DNA of 64,000 nucleotides, taken from NCBI RefSeq assembly GCF_004355185.1, contig NZ_CP037922.1, forward strand, positions 1,922,001 through 1,986,000, read 5' to 3'. This DNA comes from Hymenobacter radiodurans (GTDB taxonomy: Bacteria > Bacteroidota > Bacteroidia > Cytophagales > Hymenobacteraceae). Under the pieces are notes generated by a model. That model was not told where the DNA came from. It did no database searches and was given only the letters and a program-made list of their open reading frames with translations. The translations under genes were made by a program, and so were the position numbers. Positions 59,108 through 64,000 of this stretch are shown one piece after another (the first letter of the stretch is position 1; every line of letters begins with the position of its first letter).

Positions 59108-59926
59108 ATGAAAAAAATAGTAATTCCAACCGAGTTAACCCTCTATTCTCTAAATCTGGTTAAACACGCCCTAACCCTACTAAAAGGGGAAACCTGCGAG
59201 ATTACTCTGCTGCACCACACGCCCTTACCCGACTCTATTACTGAGTTGCTGCTGTTGCCGCGCGAGGCGGACAAGGCTCGGGAGCCTGACGCCGAGTTTG
59301 TGAAGGCCCTGGAGCGGCTGCAAAAGTCTTATGCACTCGAAATCCACGATATCCGTATTGTTCATCTCTGCTGCGACACCTCTCTGACAATCAAAAATTT
59401 CGTTATTGATAATCAGATTGATCTGGTGCTGAGCCCTGTATCTCTGACGAACCCATCGGAGGCAATGCGGCATTTCAGCAGCTTGGTACAGGATATTCCC
59501 TTTCCGGTTTTATATATCCCCGAGTTCTTCGAAACAACCCAGTTCCGCAAAATCGCCTTTGTGCTGGACGAAGAAGCTCGCACGAACACCCTGCCCGACA
59601 AAGCGCTGGTTGACCTGCTGTGTAGGAAAGACTACCACGTAACGTTCCTGCTCGTGTTTGCCCCTGGCACCAGTACGGCCAAGATAAAACAAGCCTTGGA
59701 CGCGCTGTATGCTGCCCCTGTATTGCACGGCGTGGAATTCTCGGTGCACCTGCAGCAGCAGCGCGACCTGACAACCGGTGTGGTTTCCTTTATTGAGGAG
59801 TTTGAAGTAGACCTAGTCGTTACCTGCAAAAAGCGAAGCATGCTCGATTACCTGCGCAAGGGTCGCAACCGCAGTGTCCGCGACAAAGCCATCAACACGA
59901 AAGTGCCTTGCCTATCGGTCGCGTAG
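59108..59926 (+). CDS. Universal stress protein-like protein (copy 3)
   Basis: I start at MKKIVIPTEL (59108); an upstream in-frame Met at 59048 would add a Cys-rich tail unlike the family. The 272-residue protein begins with a Usp beta-strand (KKIVIPTELTLYSLNLVKHA). Two Usp-like halves follow, with DLVLSPVSLTNPSEAMRHFS and DLVVTCKKRSMLDYLRKGRN near the ends. The canonical ATP-binding Gly pattern is absent. It is followed by a bestrophin gene, 54 bp on. Confidence 0.82.
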   Translation: MKKIVIPTELTLYSLNLVKHALTLLKGETCEITLLHHTPLPDSITELLLLPREADKAREPDAEFVKALERLQKSYALEIHDIRIVHLCCDTSLTIKNFVIDNQIDLVLSPVSLTNPSEAMRHFSSLVQDIPFPVLYIPEFFETTQFRKIAFVLDEEARTNTLPDKALVDLLCRKDYHVTFLLVFAPGTSTAKIKQALDALYAAPVLHGVEFSVHLQQQRDLTTGVVSFIEEFEVDLVVTCKKRSMLDYLRKGRNRSVRDKAINTKVPCLSVA

Positions 59927-59980
59927 AGTGCGACTATCCTTGCTCATGTATTTCTGGTAACGCCTAGTTACGATCCTATT

Positions 59981-60895
59981 ATGTTATTAAGAACCAAAAT
60001 TCCGCTTAGCTACGTCTTTGGGAAAATAAAGCGAGAGGTCCTGTTTGTGTTCGTCTACGCCACATTGATCGCGATAGAAGACCAATTTTTTCATGTCATG
60101 TCGCTTTCCCTGCCACTGAGCGTTCCGATGGTGCTCGGTACGGTGCTCTCGTTGCTGCTGGCGTTCAAGTCGAACCAGGCCTACGACCGCTGGTGGGAAG
60201 CCCGCATTGTCTGGGGGGCAATTGTGAACGATTCGCGCTCCCTTATCCGCCAGGTTCTTTGCTTTACCGATGCGCCCTACGCGCCGCAGGAAATCAGTGC
60301 CTGGGTGGAGCGCTTCACAAACCGGCAAATTGCCTGGAGCTACAGCCTGGGCATGGCGCTGCGCAATAAGATGGACGTGGAGAAAATTCGCCGCTACCTA
60401 GCGCCCGAAGAACTGGCTTTTATCACCAAGCACGATAACCTGCCCAACGCCTTGCTAGAACTGCACGCCCGTGATTTGCGCTACGCCCTAAATGAAGGCT
60501 GGGTAAACAGCTACCAGCAGGTAGAACTCGACGCAACTCTAACCCGACTGACGGATTCGATGGGCAAATGTGAGCGGATAAAAAACACTGTGTTTCCGGT
60601 GACCTACACGCTGTATACTCACTTTTCCCTATTCTTTTTTGTGCTGTTGCTGCCCTTCGCTCTCCTCGAGATATTCGGCGTGCTAGAGGTGTTAATGGTC
60701 GTCGCTATCTCGTCCGCGTTTTTCCTAATCGAAAAAATGGCCATTCACCTGCAGGATCCCTTTGAAGGCAAGCCCACAGATACCCCCGTGACGGCCATTG
60801 CCCGCACCATTGAGGTAAATCTGAAGCAGATGATTGGGGATAAGAATTTGCCGAAAGAGAATATGCCTCTTGCCAGCACGTACTATGTGATGTGA
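59981..60895 (+). CDS. Bestrophin family anion channel
   Basis: The 304-residue membrane protein matches bacterial bestrophins (UPF0187). PLSVPMVLGTVLSLLLAFKS NQAYDRWWEAR (pore helix and selectivity region), WSYSLGMALRNKM, and a C-terminal PFEGKPTDTPVTAIARTIEV segment are typical. Four transmembrane helices are seen. It forms pentameric anion or cation channels in other bacteria. Its place after stress genes suggests a role in ion or volume balance. A full G6 word lies in frame at 60213-60218 and the operon ends in a strong terminator. Confidence 0.9.
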   Translation: MLLRTKIPLSYVFGKIKREVLFVFVYATLIAIEDQFFHVMSLSLPLSVPMVLGTVLSLLLAFKSNQAYDRWWEARIVWGAIVNDSRSLIRQVLCFTDAPYAPQEISAWVERFTNRQIAWSYSLGMALRNKMDVEKIRRYLAPEELAFITKHDNLPNALLELHARDLRYALNEGWVNSYQQVELDATLTRLTDSMGKCERIKNTVFPVTYTLYTHFSLFFFVLLLPFALLEIFGVLEVLMVVAISSAFFLIEKMAIHLQDPFEGKPTDTPVTAIARTIEVNLKQMIGDKNLPKENMPLASTYYVM

Positions 60896-60987
60896 GGAAG
60901 CGGGACGAATAGCCTCATTATGAATGCAGGTAATACCCTCCTGGCTATTGTGCTCATTGTGAGTAGTAATTTGTACGAAATTGCTTC

Positions 60988-61027
60988 GAAAAAAGCCCCT
61001 CAGACTTAAACTGGGGGGCTTTTTTCG
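60988..61027. terminator. Bidirectional terminator built from an inverted pair of the G6 word
   Basis: GAAAAAAGCCCCTCAG (60988-61003) pairs with CTGGGGGGCTTTTTTC (61011-61026) around a 7-base loop, with T6 on one side and A6 on the other. It sits downstream of the bestrophin gene and before the convergent GNAT gene. The stem is the same as at 22419-22454. Confidence 0.9.
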
Positions 61028-61140
61028 TGGCTTAATCAAAAGCATACCTATTCTTCTTATACTCGACGAAATGGCTTAAAGCGCGCAGAAATGCACAATG
61101 TAGCAGTAGTGCTGAACATACATATATTGAGCGGCTTATG

Positions 61141-61629
61141 TCAAAGAAACAATTCGAGTTGGATGTCACTGCGCTCATAAGGCGAGGGCAAACCCGAGAT
61201 AGTAGGGCGAAAACCCAATTCCCGGTACAGATGCAGGGCCGGAGCCAACTTAGTATTGCTTTCTAAGTACAGGCGCCGAGCGCCTAAGGCCCGAGCTTTG
61301 GCAATAGCGGCCTCTGCTAGTTTCCGCCCGATGCCCCGGCCTTGTAGGGCGGCCGTAACCGCCATCTTGCCCAACTCAAAGCTCGTATCATCTATTTTAT
61401 AGAGCGCACATGTGCCTACAATCTGGCCGCCATAGCTGGCTAAGAAAATGTGACCTCCTCGCTGAAGAACATACTCTTCCGGGTTGTCAAGGACGCACAG
61501 GTCCGCTGGTTCAAGGTGAAAGTACTGTTCAATCCATTCGGTATTCAGGCGCTTAAAGTCAGCCTGGTGCTTCGATTCATAATGCAGCAGCTGTACTTCA
61601 GGCGTTCCTGCGAGTTCGGTGGATTCCAT
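61141..61629 (-). CDS. GNAT family N-acetyltransferase
   Basis: The 162-residue protein shows the acetyl-CoA pyrophosphate-binding motif LQGRGIGRKLAEAAIAKARA, and ELGKMAVTAA just before it. LYLESNTKLAPALHLYRELG completes motif B. The N-terminal half (SKHQADFKRLNTEWIEQYFH) is typical of small GNATs of unknown target. It is convergent with the bestrophin gene and shares the terminator between them. Confidence 0.92.
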   Translation of the reverse strand: MESTELAGTPEVQLLHYESKHQADFKRLNTEWIEQYFHLEPADLCVLDNPEEYVLQRGGHIFLASYGGQIVGTCALYKIDDTSFELGKMAVTAALQGRGIGRKLAEAAIAKARALGARRLYLESNTKLAPALHLYRELGFRPTISGLPSPYERSDIQLELFL

Positions 61630-61714
61630 AGCTAAAAGATAAAGCTGATGAGCAAATTATCCACGTTTGGCTAGAATCTTAGTTCTCATCCGTCCTCTAT
61701 AGACAAGTAGCGAG

Positions 61715-62914
61715 CTAGGGTGTGAACTCCCACAGCTCTGAGGAAATGCCGATAGACGGAATCCCACCGACCACGTAACCTTTGCCATTTAGGCTAAAGC
61801 CCTGCGTGTAATAGAATGCCGCGCCGGGAAACCGCGTCTTCAGTGTCCACGCGTCGCGGGCTGGGTCATACTCATAGATGTCTTTGGTGAAATTGATCCC
61901 CGCGTAGGCTTTGCTGCCCACGACAAACGCCATCAGTGCCCTGCGCGACTGAGGTAGGGTCGCCTTGAGGGACCAAGTGTCGGTGCTGGGCGTATAGGCC
62001 CAGAAATTATCGAGGAGCTGCACTCGTTCCTGGACGTCCCCTGTCCCTCCAGCCACGTAGGCGCTGTTGCCCAAGGTAAACCCCACGGCGTCGTAGCGCG
62101 GCGAGCCGGGGAAGTCTTTTTTCTGCGTCCAGGTATCCGCCTGCGGATCATACTCCCACGTGCGCCGGTCGGCCTTCGTCCCCACCAAGTAGGCTTTCCC
62201 GTTCAGCGTAAACGTCACGCTAAAGCCGTCTTCCCGCGGGCTGGGCAGACTGGCTTTGGGCGTCCACTGGTTCGTGGTAGGGCTAAAGGCGTAGAAATCA
62301 TGTACCAGTAATGCGGTGTTATTGGCATTGCGGCCCATGCCCACGTAGATCAGGGAGCCGAGGCTAAACGCTACCGCATTCGAGCGCAACGGGCCGAGCA
62401 GATCGGCTTGGCGCTCCCAGCCGTTGGCGGCCGGGTCATAGCGCCACAGGTCCCGCTGGGTGAAGCGAAAGCCGGGCGGCATGAGTTCCCCTAGGCCCCA
62501 ATAGGCCACAGTCCCGCTGCTGACGACCACCGGCCACAGGCGCGCACTGGGCGTATCGGCCCGGCGGCGCCAGCGTCCGCTGAGCACGGTAAAGGGGGTG
62601 ACGCTGGTCGTGCGCTGCCCCCGGACCTGCAAGGCCACCAGGCCCGAGGTGGCTCCTGGGGGCACGCGCACTAGTAGCGTATCGCCACGAACGGCAAAGG
62701 GCGTGGTGGGCGTCGTATCAAAATAGAGGATGTTCTCCGTCGCCGCCGGGCTGCTATTCATTGTCAGGATGCGCACCAAGGCCCCGATGGTATCCGCGGT
62801 GCTGACAAAACTCACAATGCGGGGCTGTGGCCCGGTTTGTTCGGTTTCCTTAGGGTCTTTTTGGCAGCCGAGTAGGAAACCCACCAGTAGAAGCCCGATT
62901 AATAATTTAACCAT
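61715..62914 (-). CDS. Kelch-repeat lipoprotein with IPT/TIG-like domain
   Basis: I start at MVKLLIGLLL (62912-62914), which gives a lipoprotein signal (FLLGC). The 399-residue mature protein has an IPT/TIG-like domain (about 30-115; ends VTPFTVLSG), then at least five Kelch blades. Each has a Gly-rich strand and a WxYDPxxxxW unit (LWRYDPAANGWERQ, TWEYDPQADTWTQK, IYEYDPARDAWTLK). This is a beta-propeller for protein or glycan binding on the outer membrane. GC content and codon use are close to the core genes. Confidence 0.9.
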   Translation of the reverse strand: MVKLLIGLLLVGFLLGCQKDPKETEQTGPQPRIVSFVSTADTIGALVRILTMNSSPAATENILYFDTTPTTPFAVRGDTLLVRVPPGATSGLVALQVRGQRTTSVTPFTVLSGRWRRRADTPSARLWPVVVSSGTVAYWGLGELMPPGFRFTQRDLWRYDPAANGWERQADLLGPLRSNAVAFSLGSLIYVGMGRNANNTALLVHDFYAFSPTTNQWTPKASLPSPREDGFSVTFTLNGKAYLVGTKADRRTWEYDPQADTWTQKKDFPGSPRYDAVGFTLGNSAYVAGGTGDVQERVQLLDNFWAYTPSTDTWSLKATLPQSRRALMAFVVGSKAYAGINFTKDIYEYDPARDAWTLKTRFPGAAFYYTQGFSLNGKGYVVGGIPSIGISSELWEFTP

Positions 62915-63015
62915 AACAGGATAAGGAAAGTAGCTAACGTAGAACGACTGAAAGATAACTTCTATTCTCCGCAACGCCCAGAGTATATATAGGAAAGTGA
63001 ATTTGCAGTAGGAAC

Positions 63016-63398
63016 ATGAAAATAACTCTATCGCTCAAGCCCGACGATGAAGCCATTTTGAACCTCTGGAACTTGGAACATGGAGGCAAGTTCACGACGC
63101 TGATGTTCCGGTTGGTCGCCTGCACTACGCGATTCACGGACAGGAGAACGCCGGTGGCTCCTGGCCTGCTCTCAAGAGCGTATTCGACGAGTGGGAAGAC
63201 AAGATGCTAGAGAATTATATGAGTCTGACGGTCTCGGGAATCCTAGACAAGGTCCACGATGGTTACGCCAATGGTGTTACGTATACTGCTTATCACCAAG
63301 CCGAAGCGACCCTACCTCAGCATGAGGCCAACTACCGGAGGCTCCGTGTCATGTTCGCTGGGTTCCTAGACGAAGGGTTGTCTAGGTTACCTCCGTAG
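63016..63398 (+). CDS. Small accessory protein, apparent frameshift
   Basis: Two short frames join with one added base near 63099 to give a 127-residue acidic protein: MKITLSLKPDDEAILNLWNL, HGGKFTTADVPVGRLHYAIHG, SVFDEWEDKMLENYMSLTVS and so on. I do not recognise the family; the pattern of helices suggests a small soluble DNA-associated or phage-type protein. It overlaps the end of the convergent HTH gene by 12 bp. Base composition is lower in G/C than the core genes. Confidence 0.5.
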
Positions 63399-63668
63399 GT
63401 CCTTCAGATAGGCCCGAACGTCCGATTCCATCAACGTGTAGCTAGGTCGTAATCCTGTGCCTCTATTAGCGTCGATGTACTTCACTTTACCTAGTGAGAT
63501 TAATTGTCTCACATATTTGGGTGACCCACATAGCAACTTCGCCGCCTCGGTTACGGTGAGCATGGCATCCTTGCGCTCAGGAGTAGCTACAGGAGCGTTT
63601 AGATGCTGAGCAATGGCAGCGGCAAGGTTCGGAATGAAGGCAGGAGGGAAGTCGAAGGATACTTGCAT
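63387..63668 (-). CDS. Excisionase-like helix-turn-helix protein
   Basis: The 93-residue protein has a MerR/Xis-type HTH in its second half: AMLTVTEAAKLLCGSPKYVRQLISLGKVKYI, ending SYTLMESDVRAYLKDLRR. This is the HTH_17 pattern used by excisionases and small phage regulators. The first 30 residues (FDFPPAFIPNLAAAIAQHLN) form a helix that may dimerise. It suggests that an integrated element begins near the right edge; no integrase is in the window. Confidence 0.75.
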   Translation of the reverse strand: MQVSFDFPPAFIPNLAAAIAQHLNAPVATPERKDAMLTVTEAAKLLCGSPKYVRQLISLGKVKYIDANRGTGLRPSYTLMESDVRAYLKDLRR

Positions 63669-64000
63669 CAGGTTCTAGGTTAAGAAGTACACTATAGTAA
63701 AGGCTAGACTGTCAATTGTTAGCCTTAAGCTTCTATGTGGTACCTAGGTTAGGTCAAGCCTAGTTAGAATTACCCTACTCAGTACCCATCTCTGAAATAT
63801 TTTGCCGGTCAGTTTCTACGGTTGCTTGTTGAGAAACCAGCAAGTACGTTTCACCGCGTTAAGACCATCAGAAAGGAATAGAGAACGTAGAACCTCATGT
63901 ATGAGTAGACATGAGCAGAAGTAAGAGTCTTTAACGCCCAACAAGGCCGATACTTAGACGATAATACAAAACGAAAAAAGGCCCCTAGCGTAGTGCTAAG
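63669..64000. other. Right-edge intergenic region
   Basis: This 332-bp stretch holds no supported gene. It contains CCTAGGTTAGG...GCCTAGTTAG, a weak direct/inverted CTAG-rich cluster (63749-63776), and ends in an A-rich run followed by GGCCCCTAGCG, which could be half of a terminator cut by the window edge. Confidence 0.45.

Larger units (their letters stand above)
338..61018. repeat. Dispersed word GGGGGGC followed by an A/T run (about 34 copies)
   Basis: A short word, usually TGGGGGGC or CGGGGGGC followed by three or more A/T bases, recurs on both strands. Forward G-tracts begin at 338, 4005, 4974, 17130, 17344, 18651, 32612, 38595, 40600, 41842, 42365, 43482, 50036, 50961, 51804, 56267, 60213 and 61013. 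Reverse copies (C-tracts) begin at 2253, 4684, 6384, 11498, 12065, 13449, 17661, 24665, 25015, 25551, 36709, 38308, 44728, 55169 and 57866. Near matches with an altered flank begin at 22442, 26224 and 29422. The copies fall in coding DNA in several frames, in gaps and in terminators. They are not an element with defined ends. Confidence 0.8.

Noticed and set aside
1..64000. CRISPR arrays, tRNA and rRNA genes, hen1
   Set aside because: I looked for regularly spaced repeats, tRNA arm patterns and a Hen1 methyltransferase next to pnkp and saw none in this window.

Overview
The window looks like chromosomal DNA from a GC-rich Bacteroidota, most probably Hymenobacter or a close relative. The reasons are a type IX secretion (Por) C-terminal sorting domain, a TonB receptor with an N-terminal carboxypeptidase-like domain, a Bacteroidota macroglobulin carrying a TonB plug, GH97 and GH127/146 enzymes, promoters of the TTTG/TAnnTTTG type, and the gene content overall. 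No rRNA, tRNA or CRISPR array was seen.

Layout. 1-1481: 3' part of a GH97 glycosidase. 1.6-12.0 kb: an RNA-repair neighbourhood. A DisA-like diadenylate-cyclase-fold gene is divergent from a full polynucleotide kinase-phosphatase-ligase (pnkp). Two RlaP-type nucleotidyltransferases follow further on, with an S41 peptidase, two small exported proteins, an M28 peptidase and a 3' remnant of a second pnkp between them. 12.1-18.1 kb: a giant macroglobulin/TonB-plug hybrid. 18.3-19.9 kb: a hydrolase and glyoxalase-type dioxygenase pair. 20.2-28.0 kb: secreted or surface carbohydrate genes (beta-helix/ricin T9SS protein, GH127/146, TonB receptor). 28.1-29.5 kb: type II NADH dehydrogenase. 29.7-39.8 kb: a complete reductive pyrimidine degradation cluster (PreT/PreA, dihydropyrimidinase, beta-ureidopropionase, transaminase, semialdehyde dehydrogenase, NCS1 transporter). 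39.9-41.9 kb: an RsbQ-like hydrolase translationally coupled to a PAS histidine kinase. 42.0-45.2 kb: amidohydrolase, GAF protein, methyltransferase. 45.2-49.2 kb: an accessory patch with an IS1182-type element and a cyclic-phosphate-processing receiver protein. 49.3-52.1 kb: pirin, nitroreductase and 2-hydroxyacid dehydrogenase. 52.3-60.9 kb: an envelope/stress block (three universal stress proteins, MlaE-F-D lipid transporter, L,D-transpeptidase, bestrophin). 61.1-64 kb: GNAT, Kelch lipoprotein and small accessory genes with an excisionase-like HTH.

Two window-wide observations matter most. First, the word TGGGGGGC followed by an A/T run occurs about 34 times, on both strands, in every reading frame and as inverted pairs inside terminators. 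It is missing from the IS-containing patch. It behaves like a genome-scale DNA word, for example an uptake-signal or Chi-like sequence. Second, about a dozen otherwise intact genes carry single-base frameshifts, and nearly all lie in this same homopolymer. Adding one base restores one full-length frame in each case. I therefore annotate these genes as whole and treat the breaks as probable base-calling losses.
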